From Chalara sp. BL73 (Eukaryota; Ascomycota; Leotiomycetes; Helotiales): DNA of 64,000 bases. The stretch is taken from NCBI GenBank assembly GCA_918026815.1, contig CAKJVC010000147.1:186001-250000 (forward strand), given 5' to 3'. Made by a program: the position numbers and the translations under genes. Positions 12,051 through 22,764 of the stretch are shown in pieces. Under the pieces are notes generated by a model. The model had not been told where the DNA came from. It searched no databases and was given only the letters and a program-made list of their open reading frames with translations. Numbering within the stretch: position 1 is the stretch's first letter; the number at the start of each line of letters is the position of its first letter.

Positions 12051-12809
12051 AGCTATTGTGAACTTACGTAAACAAAAAATCACACGGACAAACACCAGTT
12101 CCATGGTGGTCCGCCTTCAAGCAAATCCTGACCGATACCAGAGGAAGTTCAAGGTTACTAGCCACAACAGCATGCCATCAAGGTTCAAGTAAGGATTGGG
12201 TCACAATATTATGAAGAACCTGATGCAAATATTGGAGGATGTAGCAGAGACGCTCAACATTGAAGCCGAAGTTTGCAGAGTGGATTTGCCCTCCGGGACT
12301 CATTTCTATAGAAAAGACTTGAGCTATTAAATTTTTTATTATACTCTCTTCGTTGTAGCAAGGCAAAGTGATTATCTGTTAATCATTGTGGCACCAGGTT
12401 TGCAGACGTTGTAATGGTCTGTTTCTAGCCTGGATGGCTTGAGATACAACTTGCTCTAATTTACCTTCCTGACGGCCTTCGTGATCATTTAAGGTTTACA
12501 CTTCTGCATGTTCCATATATTCGCAAATCGATCTTCGTTGTTGACTTTGCGCCGTGCATAGCCATCTCAAGCCTTCGCTTGCACAATTCAATATAGATGT
12601 TCACCGAAGCCGCAAGCCAATGTAGACTCGGGTTTCCTTTGTCTGATGACCAAAAACACCGAGTTAAATTTCTGATATTGGTAGTTCTTTGTACAGATTC
12701 TTTCATTCCTTCTCGATGTTGCCTCACTATCATCTCAAAGAACAAGAGTTGCACTGGTGTAACTTCTCGTCCAAGTGCGAATCCTGTTTCTGATCGTTTT
12801 GCGTCCATC
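12051..12809. other. Intergenic, nothing recognised
   Basis: AT-rich in its first half. No domain, RNA or repeat seen. The open frame that continues upstream of 12810 is not supported by any conserved residues. Confidence 0.5.
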
Positions 12810-14640
12810 ATGGCCACCAACTTGCCTCCCCTTCCGACAACTCGGCACGCAAGAGTCTACGGGGTAATTGATGATGCTTCAGTGCGTGATACTGGAGCTA
12901 AGGATGTTTCGTTGCGTGATCAAGGCAGGTCCGGCTTGACGCCTACCTTTGTCTTCAATAAGCCCATCGAGCAATACCAAAGGCGCAAGCTCATGGGTTT
13001 TACGACCTTCGAGCTTCTCCATAGTGGGTGTCTTGAGAAAGAGAACCTTGGTCGCTTTGGTCTGCCATTGAGGGGCATGCATCCTATGTTTGCGCCTGAA
13101 AGATGGTGGAAAGATGGGGATCCGTTGCCGGACGGTTTGGTCGGGACTTGGGATGCCAGAAAAGGACCAGTCCTAACCGCGATACGGCCGAGTTTGCTGA
13201 TCGCATCGAGACTGTTGTTTGAGAGCCATGTGTGGCTTTGGTATGCCCATAGACTTACTTTCATATTTAAATATGAATCTGAGAAAGGGAATAAATAGAC
13301 TGACTTTCAGAGGTGGGATGCCCTAATGTACGGGCCTCGAAAGGAGCTCAACCTTCCTGCTAATGAAAAGGATGGTGGCCCGGACAACCTTCATGCTTTT
13401 TTCCCTCGATCCGCTCCATTAGCAGCGCAGTCTAAAGGAAGGCAACAGGCAAGATTTAGAACTCTTGCCGCTCTGATGGACCTTAGGGTTGACACACTAG
13501 AGCCTGGCATTCTCGGAAGAACGGATGTCAAACAGGGCCCATCGAATGTAGATAAGAGAATAACCGTGAGCGTTTCACGAGACCTCCTCGTGCCCTTGTT
13601 GGCGCCAGGGGATATGACAGAGTCGGAAGTACTCGTCCAGCAGTCTATAGTTGCCAAAGTGGTGATGAACCTAATAATCCACGTTACCTAAGCTTAGGCT
13701 GATATAAATAGTAGCTTGTTCATGAGGTTGCAGTAAGAAACTTTTGCAAGGAAAAGAGAACACGCATTGACAATTATAGCACGCACTTATGAAGCTTTAT
13801 TTTTGGGAGAATAATCAATCAGGAGCCAGCGAAAATGTAAGTTGATTCAAAATGCAGTCCGGCTCCACCTAACACTCTATAGTTCTTTAATGAAGAAGAG
13901 GTTGCTGAATGTGGTTGGTCCTGCGAGAAAGCCGTATACTAACCCCCTTCTTCCTCTTCCCTTCATGCATAGTCTGTTATGACTAACGCGGCGGCCCATG
14001 ATAGATCCTCGGTGGCCACATGAGCATTCTACGCACCGGCCTTCGTCCCAAAGCTGTCATGTCATGCTTCGTCACCAACTTCCCAAATTTCTTCGACCAT
14101 TTTAAGGAAGGCAAATGGAAACAGGGGAGAAGCTACCGGTACCGCTCCCATGGGAACTTCTCCGCTTCTCATGATCCGCCTCCCACCGCGTGGTATTGGC
14201 CCGTACAAATCTCTTTTTTTCATCAACTCTGCCAAGAAGATTTCTGGAAGAAGGAGTTTACGAGAATAGGGCAAGAAGCGCTAAGGCCGCCGCGGATTAT
14301 AGGACTTGGGGTGATTAAAACGGGGGAAGGAGACCGCGGTGCTGATACCATAGGGTCAGGACAGCTGATTATTGGGAAGGACTGGGAGGAATGGATGGGG
14401 GGGAGTGGTGAGCTGTGGAGATTGGGATTGCCTACCACTAAAGAGGAGATTCAAAGGTGGGAGCAGGATGCGTGGCTAAGGGATAGAACAGCGAGCTATT
14501 GGGATGCTTTATGGAAGGATAGTGAGGCGAAAGCTGCTGGTGCCAGCGGAGCGCAAGGTGCTGCTTCTGGCAGTTGGAACCAGTCTACTGCTATGAGCGG
14601 GAACATGACCTGGAGCCAGGTTGCTGGTCGCAGACCGTGA
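12810..14640 (+). CDS. Conserved fungal protein of unknown function, five exons
   Basis: Proposed exons are 12810-13240, 13313-13682, 13780-13836, 13883-13933 and 14005-14640, all in consistent phase, giving 514 residues. The joins produce smooth protein: HVWLWWDALMYGPRKEL across intron 1, and GWSCEKAILGGHMSILR across intron 4. Branch-like CTAAC sequences lie in introns 3 and 4. The middle segment (KVVMNLIIH then HALMKLYF) resembles the position where some large fungal families carry an HExxH metal site, but here the His and Glu are not present, so no protease activity should be assumed. The C-terminus is a low-complexity Gly/Ala/Ser tail. I cannot name the family with confidence. The splice at 13682/13780 (donor GTTACC) is the weakest. 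Confidence 0.65.
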
Positions 14641-15108
14641 ACTAAGCCACTAATGGTGGGAATATGACCTAGGCAGCCAAGCAGATTAGTATGCTACTCG
14701 AATTATTGCTAAAAGAGCTGGAAATTGTTAAGGTCAGGCTGCTGTAGTAGCAATATGGAACGGAGTGATGAAATGAGCAGGTTTATCGAATCTTTGATTT
14801 GTGCTTTAAACTTTTATTATTTTTTATGGTACACAATGAACAGGTCAGCAAGGATCCCCCTCCCCCCCCCCGAAAAAGAGAATAAAAAAAAAATTTACCT
14901 CGTTCGCAACGCTTCCTTCCATCCAAATTCTTTCTTCGCCCCTGACTCTCTCCCCACCCCCAAGACATTAAGCGAGAAGAACCCCATCAATTCAGTTCCA
15001 TTTTTGCGCCAAAAAAAAAAAAAAGAGCATCCATCCCTCTTCATGCACGCCCAGAAAACCACAAAAATAAATAATTGAAATTATGCAAACACCCAAAAGA
15101 ATTCGTTA
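14641..15108. other. Intergenic with C- and A-homopolymer tracts
   Basis: Contains a C-run with a following A-run at about 14,860-14,900 and an A-run near 15,010. These are low-complexity tracts likely to be error-prone in sequencing. No gene seen. Confidence 0.5.
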
Positions 15109-15204
15109 GGTCCTAGCCGGAATCGAACCGGCATTTCCAGAAGAGATCTCCCTGCTAGATTTAGGGTTCAGAATCTAACGTGCTAACCATTACACTATAG
15201 GACC
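15109..15204 (-). tRNA. tRNA-Gln (anticodon CTG) with intron
   Basis: Read on the minus strand, the acceptor arms GGTCCTA and TAGGACC pair over 7 bp. The D arm is GTGTAATGGTTAGCAC, the anticodon loop is TTCTGAA (anticodon CTG, glutamine), and the T arm is GCCGG-TTCGATT-CCGGC. The gene is 96 nt. Removing an intron of about 24 nt after the base 3' of the anticodon leaves 72 nt, with the anticodon stem TTAGA pairing TCTGG (two wobbles). The acceptor and D arm are nearly those of yeast tRNA-Gln. A shorter 7-8 nt intron with a long variable arm is less likely. Confidence 0.93.
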
Positions 15205-16341
15205 GATGCGGTAGACTGTTTTGCTTTCTTGATTCATATTAATGACCATGTGGGAAGTTGGTTGGGATGGTTCTGGGTGTGAATGCCAAGTACTTGATAA
15301 TTTCTTGGTTTTCATGCATGATTGAGGCTGAACGTGTTTATTTTGGCATTTTTATTTTGACATTTGTTAGGAAATACTTTGAGTTGGTTTTTAAAGCTGG
15401 AGATTTTGGAGATTTAAGTGTTAATGTGAGGTTGTTGGGGAGTGTAGCATAGTTTTATATGTCAATTGTACATTTCCGCCCTTTGTTTTCTAAGTTTTCG
15501 ACCTTTCTAGTTATACCTTTAACCCCCCCTTGCGCGAGGTTGGAATTAGTAGCCCTTTTACCTTGTAGTCTTGGAGCCTCTCCCAAGCCCCTTTAGTCAC
15601 ATATGATGGCCGTCCCTGGCACTCAAGCCTATATATATATACACCTGTCCTAAATAATTAAACAAATATAAAAAAGTCACAATAAGAAAAAAAAATTGCA
15701 TTTTATATCGGTCTAACCATCTGTCAGCTAGTCCGTTTAATAATAAAAGCTCAACCTAGGAAAGAAGGTTTAAAGAGCATTCGTGGTTTTCTCGGCAGCT
15801 TCAGTGTTCAGCGCTCGTAGCACTCTCTGCAAAAGCAGATATCAGCAGCCCTTCTCTGTCTGATTCACTTCCGTGCAACCTCCTTATCTTGAGGACTCTG
15901 CCAGTTTGTTTTTATCCGTCCGATAGTCAACCCTAATACCACCAACCTCTTTTCCGTCCCACCTCTTTTCCGTCCCGCCTCTTTCTGATAAATCCCCAAA
16001 CCCGAACCCCTCCCCATCCAATTGGCCCTCATTCTTCACCTCTGCGAGTCGAGTAGGGTTCATTCACAATGTTGCCTCTGTCTTGTGGTTGTGGTAGAAA
16101 CGCACGACCTAGCTTGTCAACATAGCGCAGTGTTATACGGGAATAAATTATACTGTAATTCACGATATATAAATTATGCCGAAAACAATAATTCAACTTA
16201 CCAAAGTTTTATATAAGTAAACGGCTTTTTTTTAATAAAAAAATAAAAGTTTCGTGCTCGACTTAAATAGTATTTTTATAGCATACTTGTTATTGGGATC
16301 TATTTTTTATATGATGCACTTCTCGCCAGACATACCAACCA
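15205..16341. other. AT-rich intergenic region
   Basis: Rich in A/T runs and pyrimidine tracts, with a short direct repeat (ctcttttccgtcccgcctcttt type) near 15,950. No coding evidence. Confidence 0.5.
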
Positions 16342-16590
16342 TGTAACAACCGAAGCATAGGCGAAGGTCATTGCGCAGGATTAGGGGTTGACAAGCAGGA
16401 TATGAGGGGTTTCAGAGCCGATATGGAGGAGAGTCGGAGTCGCCTATATAAAGGCCTGCTCCTACCCTCTACAGTTGTTCCTCATGTTTTTGTATCCTTC
16501 GTAGTTGACCTATAAGGTAGTCGCATTCAGCCTATTGTACTGCACTCCCATATGCCTCTATTCTAGCCCGTGACTCCTTGCATCGTTACA
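16342..16590. mobile_element. Solo-LTR-like element, 249 bp
   Basis: It begins TGTAACAACCGAAG and ends CATCGTTACA, so the ends form the inverted pair TGTAAC/GTTACA usual for LTRs. It has a TATATAAAGG promoter-like box at about 16,444. The last 110 bp (TATCCTTCGTA ... GACCT ... CCTCTA ... GTTACA) match the end of the LTR-like sequence inside the duplicated unit, and both share the start TGTAACAACCGAAG. No matching 5-bp target duplication is seen, so it is probably old. Confidence 0.6.
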
Positions 16591-16920
16591 ATATATAGTT
16601 TTCTGGTTATAATAATATTTTATTTTATTCTTTTAGTTTTTTAATTTTTAAAATTCTAACTAATTTCGAACATAAATATTATGTTTTATTAATTATATTT
16701 TATTTATACAATTGATAAATTTCATAATAATTGCCTGAAATTTCAGGAAATAGTGCTTTTGTACGTTCACTCATTCAAAATCCAACTGAGTGTTCCTCTC
16801 TAAATAATCAAGCCTTCTGAACTTCACATATCGGAGTGACCCAAAACTTCCCAATTCATATCCTCAGCCGATTGTAACACTTTACCTCTAAATTGTTATC
16901 CTATTCCAAACACCAATACA
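16591..16920. other. AT-rich NRPS promoter region
   Basis: Strongly AT-rich (16,600-16,760), followed by a more mixed 150 bp ending in CAATACA before the NRPS ATG. No defined factor site recognised. Confidence 0.4.
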
Positions 16921-19900
16921 ATGGATGCCCCCGTTAACCCAACCTTCTCAGAGCATATCATCATTCAAGAGGAATCCGTTCCTAGTCCTCAAGATATGCA
17001 GCAAATATTGCACTGGAATAGAAATATTCCGAAGGCAGTCAGTGCCCTTGCACATGACTTGATTCAAAGTCGAGCACTGTCCCAGCCAAAGCTGGCAGCA
17101 GTTTGTGCGTGCGATGGTGACTTGAACTATGGGGAACTTGATGCCCTTGCATCACGCTTGGCATGTCATCTAGCCTCTCAGGGTGTTGGTCCAGAAGTTC
17201 TAGTTCCTTTGTGTTTTGAGAAATCAATGTGGATAATTGTATCTATGTTGGCTGTCCTTAAAGCTGGGGGGGCTTTCGTTTCTCTGGATCCGACACAACC
17301 TCAAAGTCGTCTTGAACACATAACCCAACAGACTCAAGCTAAATTTATGCTCGCATCGCCAAAATATGCGCAACTTTGCGGAGAAATCATCCCAAAGGTT
17401 TTGATAGTTGATTCTTCGAGCACCAGTGATCTCGAAGGAACAACAAGCAACATTACGAGACCAAGCCCTAAAAACGCAGCATATGTCATATTTACCTCTG
17501 GAAGTACCGGCCAGCCAAAAGGCTGCGTAATCGAACATGAACAGCTATGCACAAGCTCGATCCATGGGGGAATGGCCATGGGACTCGAGAATAAACCACG
17601 AATACTGCAGTTTGTTAGCTATGCCTTCGATGCATGCATTCTTGAGATCATGTACACATTGATCTTTGGGGGATGCGTTTGTGTCCCTTCTGACTGGGAT
17701 AGAATGAATAACCTGGCTGGTGTTATAAACAAAATGCAAGTTACTAGCGCTTTCTTCACACCTTCGCTCTTCCGAAATATGGAGTTCGAAGATATTGGAG
17801 AGCTAGACACTGTGATACTTGGCGGCGAAAGTGTCCCTGAGGAGTTGATCAACAAATGGAAAACTAAAGTCAGACTTATTTCGATATATGGACCTACCGA
17901 ATGTACGGTAGCTATCACCGCTTTGGATTACAGTTCATCAAAATCTGGTCCCGGTGATCTAGGAAAGCCTTTCATGGGAGCATGGATTGTAGACCAAAAT
18001 GACTCTGACAAGTTGATGCACATTGGCGCTGTTGGTGAATTGTTGATTGAAGGCCCGATCGTGGGTCGTGGCTATTTAAACGATGTCACAAAAACTCGAC
18101 AAGCTTTCATACCTCCTCCTCACTGGATGCAAGCAACAGGTCGGCAAGGTCATCTATATCGAACAGGTGACTTGGTCAAATACAACAAGGACGGAACTAT
18201 GTTCTTTGTTGGTAGAAAAGACAACCAAGTGAAAATACGAGGGCAACGTTTGGAGATGGGTGAGGTGGAACATCAACTTCAGAAGGTCTTTTCAACCACC
18301 GCAGAAGTCATAGTCGAGGTTGTGACGCCAGCAACAAATACCGGCTCTCCTACTTTGATAGCATTTCTGCGTATGGCCGAGAAAGTTGGTTATTTTAATT
18401 GGGAGAAAGACGGATCTTTTGTGGTGACATCTTCAACAGAACAGGAGGTTTTACGCTCTCTTGTTACACAAGCAATTACGAGTTTGTCACTTGCCCTTCC
18501 AGCTTATGCAATACCCACATTTTTCATCCCAGTGCAGACCTTTCCATTTTCTGTTTCTGGCAAATTAGATCGGAAGAGACTTCGCAACATAGCCGCAGAG
18601 TTATCCATAACTGAACTCGACAGTTTTACCGGCAAAAAAGTGCATCGACCGTTAACAATTTTGGAGCAACGATTGTCAGTTCTTTGGCAAGCCCTGCTTG
18701 GAATATCGAATGTCGAAGCTGAAGGCAATTTCTTCCATCTTGGAGGGGACTCCATAATTGCCATGAAGCTCGTGGCCACCGCTCGTAAGGAAGGCTTACT
18801 GCTGACTGTGGCTATGATCTTGCAAAATCCTGTCTTAGCTGAAATGGCATTATGCACTTCTGCTGTACAAGCCCTTCCGCTCATCGAACCTTATTCCTTG
18901 CTCTCTGATGAGCTTCTATCGAGCGTTCTTGAGGCAGCTAAACTCTCCCAAGACCAGGTCGAAGATGCTTACCCCTGTAGTAAACATCAGGACTACTTTG
19001 CAGCACCAGCAAATAGATATCTTTTACAGTGCGTTTTCTTTCTACCTCCGAGTATAGATTTGGCCAGGTTTATGGCCGCCTGGGGCACTGTTGCTGCCAA
19101 ACACGCCATAATGCGAACACGTCTCGTACAAACCTCCGATGGTAGAAACTTCCAAGTAGTGATCAAAGGTGATATTAAATGGCGTTATGAAACATCTCTA
19201 GAGAGGTATCTTGAAAAAGATAAACTGGACTACATTGGTTTTGGAGATTCCATCACTCGCTTCGCAATCATAAATGATGAGAACAGCGACAAACGATTTT
19301 GTGTGTGGACGGGATCACACACCTGTTATGATGGCACATCTCTCCCCATGTTATACACCGACTTGGAACATGCCTTTCAAAACGAAGTCTCACCCTACCA
19401 AGGATTGAAATTCAATCAGTTTATCAAACACACTGTACTGGTTGACCAAACTCGCGCGGAGTCATTTTGGCGAACATACTTGGCTGGTTCAAAATTATCT
19501 GCACCTGCGCATCCTTTTTGTGTAGTCCCCGAGTCTCACATAGTTATTCCAGACGTCAATCTTGCACGGAATTTCGACGTACCGAAAACCTTTAAATCTG
19601 AAATCACCATCTCCACAATGGCTGAAGTTGCTATGGCTATTGTATTCGCTCGGCATTTGAAATCTGATGAGGTGGTTTTCTCACAGTACCGTACTGGTCG
19701 CAATATACCACTTCCCGGTGTCGAAGATATGATTGCACCGGCAATGACAAAAATTCCTCATCGCTTCCAGATGAAGGCGGGCCGGAAGGTACGAGACTTG
19801 CTTTATTCTTCCCAGCGAGATCTAAATGAGATGGCCACTTTTGAACATCTGGGCTGGGAAAGTATCAGAAATCTTAGCGAAGACACAAAGGCAGCTTGTG

Positions 19901-20259
19901 ATGCTGCCATCTATCTTACTGTCTCTGCCGGATCAAGCTTTATTACCAATAACTGGGGGGAGGGAATAGGCATGGAATTGATCTGGACTGGGATTACAAT
20001 GCATTCACCTTTCAGATTCAGTGTCAAATCTTCCGAAGGTCGAATTAGAGTTAACACCACATTCGACGGTAGTCTTCTTTCTATAGAAACCATGGACAAA
20101 ATACTTCGGCAATTTGAACAGGCGATTTTTCAGATTATAGAGTTTGATGGTAAGCAGACTTTAGAAGATGTACATTTAGATGCAAATTGGGGAGAGGCAT
20201 CTGTACTAATTCCGGCTGTTGAAGCTAGATCTACTAAAGATCGACGGTTTGCTGTGTAA
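16921..20259 (+). CDS. Monomodular NRPS, A-T-C with terminal-type condensation domain
   Basis: A single exon of 1112 residues. The adenylation domain has FTSGSTGQPKG at residue 191, YGPTE, YRTGDLVKY, GRKDNQVKIRGQR and the end lysine in SGKLDRKRL. The Asp of FDACILE suggests an alpha-amino acid substrate; reading the pocket by eye gives D-A-L-F-I-G-I-V-A-K, tentative. The thiolation domain has LGGDSIIAM with the phosphopantetheine Ser at 611. The condensation domain has SHTCYDGTS at 799-807, that is SHxxxDGxS instead of HHxxxDG, as in fungal terminal cyclising C domains. The N-terminus starts in a C-A linker (LHWNRNIP). The same A-T-C order is known from Aspergillus FmqC and Penicillium TqaB. 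No stops or RIP-like damage are seen, and no tailoring genes lie nearby except the dead PKS 20 kb away. Confidence 0.95.
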   Translation: MDAPVNPTFSEHIIIQEESVPSPQDMQQILHWNRNIPKAVSALAHDLIQSRALSQPKLAAVCACDGDLNYGELDALASRLACHLASQGVGPEVLVPLCFEKSMWIIVSMLAVLKAGGAFVSLDPTQPQSRLEHITQQTQAKFMLASPKYAQLCGEIIPKVLIVDSSSTSDLEGTTSNITRPSPKNAAYVIFTSGSTGQPKGCVIEHEQLCTSSIHGGMAMGLENKPRILQFVSYAFDACILEIMYTLIFGGCVCVPSDWDRMNNLAGVINKMQVTSAFFTPSLFRNMEFEDIGELDTVILGGESVPEELINKWKTKVRLISIYGPTECTVAITALDYSSSKSGPGDLGKPFMGAWIVDQNDSDKLMHIGAVGELLIEGPIVGRGYLNDVTKTRQAFIPPPHWMQATGRQGHLYRTGDLVKYNKDGTMFFVGRKDNQVKIRGQRLEMGEVEHQLQKVFSTTAEVIVEVVTPATNTGSPTLIAFLRMAEKVGYFNWEKDGSFVVTSSTEQEVLRSLVTQAITSLSLALPAYAIPTFFIPVQTFPFSVSGKLDRKRLRNIAAELSITELDSFTGKKVHRPLTILEQRLSVLWQALLGISNVEAEGNFFHLGGDSIIAMKLVATARKEGLLLTVAMILQNPVLAEMALCTSAVQALPLIEPYSLLSDELLSSVLEAAKLSQDQVEDAYPCSKHQDYFAAPANRYLLQCVFFLPPSIDLARFMAAWGTVAAKHAIMRTRLVQTSDGRNFQVVIKGDIKWRYETSLERYLEKDKLDYIGFGDSITRFAIINDENSDKRFCVWTGSHTCYDGTSLPMLYTDLEHAFQNEVSPYQGLKFNQFIKHTVLVDQTRAESFWRTYLAGSKLSAPAHPFCVVPESHIVIPDVNLARNFDVPKTFKSEITISTMAEVAMAIVFARHLKSDEVVFSQYRTGRNIPLPGVEDMIAPAMTKIPHRFQMKAGRKVRDLLYSSQRDLNEMATFEHLGWESIRNLSEDTKAACDAAIYLTVSAGSSFITNNWGEGIGMELIWTGITMHSPFRFSVKSSEGRIRVNTTFDGSLLSIETMDKILRQFEQAIFQIIEFDGKQTLEDVHLDANWGEASVLIPAVEARSTKDRRFAV

Positions 20260-20847
20260 AAATTGGATACAATCATCAGAATTAAGTTTACGTAACTGTT
20301 GGTACGAACAGCACCTACCTATGTTCCTGCCTTGATCAAGAGCTTTAATCTCAATCTACATAATAAATCCATTCTATTGTAGAGAACCTGGCTGTTGAGC
20401 TTTAAGGTGGTCACGTGCCTCGTTGCCGCCGAGGAAACCACAGCTTGTCCGTGAAGATCCTGGCGCGGTCTCTGAGGAATCGTCAAGTGAATGTGAAGCC
20501 AAAATGCCATCCGTTACTCTCCCTATCCACTCCTAGAATATCGACCGAGTTCTTTTTCGGACTTTCATTATAACCGGAGAACGGGGTCCCCAATTACAGA
20601 ACTATTCTTATATTAGAATATCTTCACCAATTCTTTACTAAATAAGATATTGTTATGGTTTTCATTGCATTTCTACATTCCGTGTCCGAAATTTGCTTTT
20701 GTTGCACATTTTTGAGACTCACACGATCAGACAAAGTCCCCCTGATACTCCTTACTAAAAATCATCACTCTCGCATCTAGTTTGTTCCTATCCCATATAA
20801 TATCCTTTTCTAGATCGTGGAATAAAACTCATTCGTGTTTTATCTGA
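20260..20847. other. Intergenic, nothing recognised
   Basis: 3' flank of the NRPS gene. No gene or repeat seen. Confidence 0.5.
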
Positions 20848-21423
20848 TTAAACTAAAATCTCGTCATCTCCACTTCCCAAATGGTTACTTGAAAGCGGAG
20901 ATTCGTGATGTTTTGAAGCATCAGTTCTTTGGGATTCATTGTCAGTCTTGGTTTCATGCAGTGCTGGTGTGTGATTTTGCAGATTATAACTACTGACACT
21001 AGCTGTGGTCAACTCAGCTGTATCTGTACTCATTTCAAAACCATGAATTGTGGTGAACCCCTGACTGAACCAGTGCTTGCTTCTCTGACTAGATGACTTC
21101 CGGTATTTGTCATAGCGTTGCCTCCATGACTGTGACTAGATGTGATCAGTGGATTCTACTTCGGTAGGTAAGTTTTCGAGCAATTTCTTCCCTAAATAGA
21201 GGAAAAGGGGCGTTGCGGCAGGGATATTTGAAGAGATGACACCCACGCTCATTTCCACATAACTCCAAATCCCAAGGCCTGTTGCGCTCCCTAACACATA
21301 ACAAATCACTTCCGCAAAATGAATAACCTCACGAACCTTCTTGACTTGCAAAAAGGCCCCAGATACTAGGTTAGGTTGTTTCCGAAAGGATGACCTAGTT
21401 CCACCTACCTCAGCTCTACCCAT
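20848..21423 (-). pseudogene. Relic of Pth11-like/rhodopsin-fold membrane protein, C-terminal part
   Basis: The frame from 21423 encodes FAEVICYVLGSATGLGIWSY and VEMSVGVISSNIPAATPLF, which match the last transmembrane helix region of fungal Pth11-like (rhodopsin-domain) membrane proteins, where a W-S-x-x-E-x-S-V-G-I pattern is usual. It is then interrupted by an in-frame TAG at about 21,136. The same frame continues as SQSWRQRYDKYRKSSSQR and a Ser/Thr-rich cytoplasmic tail to a stop at 20848. The TAG most simply derives from CAG by C to T. The N-terminal six helices are not recognisable upstream. This is a dead remnant, or less likely a readthrough gene. Confidence 0.55.
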
Positions 21424-22764
21424 AGACTACCTAGGCTACGCATTATTCTTCCACCCATTTTGCCAGCCTGTTTATTTTATCCCGATTCTGAACCTTCAAT
21501 AGAATTTGTCCTTCTGCTTTGGTAGATATAATGTCCAAAAGATGAAATGCATACTAACAGCCATGCAGGGATCGGACGAAGAATTTTGCTCTTACAATCT
21601 CGGTCAATATATATAGTTAAAGTCTCAGTATGGATATAAGCTGCAGAGTTGTGACGCTGAAGGACTGTGCAGACACTGTGGATGAAGATCAGTTTGTAAG
21701 AAGTGTAGAATCCGAGGTCTGTCTTGCCGTCCTCGAGTCCGTAAGCTTTGGACTGACAAATTCCAGCTTGGCCAGGCAATAAAGCTTGAGATATGGATAC
21801 ACGACGGAGTTGCAAAGGCCGCCGCTCCCGGCCGGGCTTACTAGCAGTTATTGTTCAGGTGGCAAGTGGGTACAGCAGTGTGAGGGCTATTGATGCGCAG
21901 GGTGAACTTCACAATATCGAGACATTTCTGCAACCGCAGGCCCAGGCTGTTACTTTGTTACATATAAAGTCTTCAGACTCTCGAATTAAATTCTCCGATG
22001 TTTTGATCTATGCTGAGACATTGTCGACTTATCTCTGCACATAGTTGACGAGACAGATAGAGACTGGCTCTCGGTAGTGGATTACCGCTATGGTGGCATT
22101 TCACCTCAATATCTCCAATGACGCCTTCCGGATGCTTTGAGAAGGAGCTAATGAATTCTTCACTGGATGTTTTTTGATATATACCCGGCACAGAATACTA
22201 TCCGGCCCTTCATCTCCATAGCCTGTGCTTGGGAGTGCTGGAGTTAGCTCATGTTGTGGCTCATCGTCAGTGGAGTAAAGCCTCTTTTGGGGTCAATCGA
22301 TCCCGATTTTTAGGGGTCGATATATCACGATAATATTAACTCGCTCACTGTAGTAAGGTAGCCTTACTGAAGTTGAATGTGTTCTGATGTCTAATGTTCT
22401 ATTCTAATGGAAGGGAGCCAGTCTAATTGCAAGTGTGCTTTTACTGTTCTAGCACCTTGTCCTTCTATCTAATTGTTTCTACTTGAAGTAAATCTAATCA
22501 AAAGCGAATTGCTAATGACCTCCTATAGTCTCTAGCCTTTACATGCGCTTTTGCGCTTCTATTTCTGCAGTTGTATATTTCACCTACCATGGATTCCTAC
22601 ATTCTAGCCCTCCGGAAGTACTACGTCGTCGTGAAACCCAAAGTTAAGCAAGCAGATAGGAACCGGAATCAAGTCGCACAGGCTAGTCTATGATAACTCG
22701 GGTTATAGCACTAATAGGTAATCTAAGATAGGTGTTAAACTGTTAAATAGCAGGTAGTCTATTG
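21424..22764. other. Intergenic, nothing firmly recognised
   Basis: Contains AT-rich stretches and short frames only. A piece at 22,600-22,700 has a passing likeness to a 5S rRNA internal control box but not to 5S rRNA as a whole. Confidence 0.4.

Noticed and set aside
15109..15204. A type II tRNA (Leu or Ser) with a long variable arm
   Set aside because: The anticodon loop TTCTGAA and the acceptor and D arms are those of tRNA-Gln; an intron explains the extra length better.
22590..22700. 5S rRNA gene
   Set aside because: A short AAGTTAAGC stretch resembles an internal control box, but the rest does not match or fold like fungal 5S rRNA.
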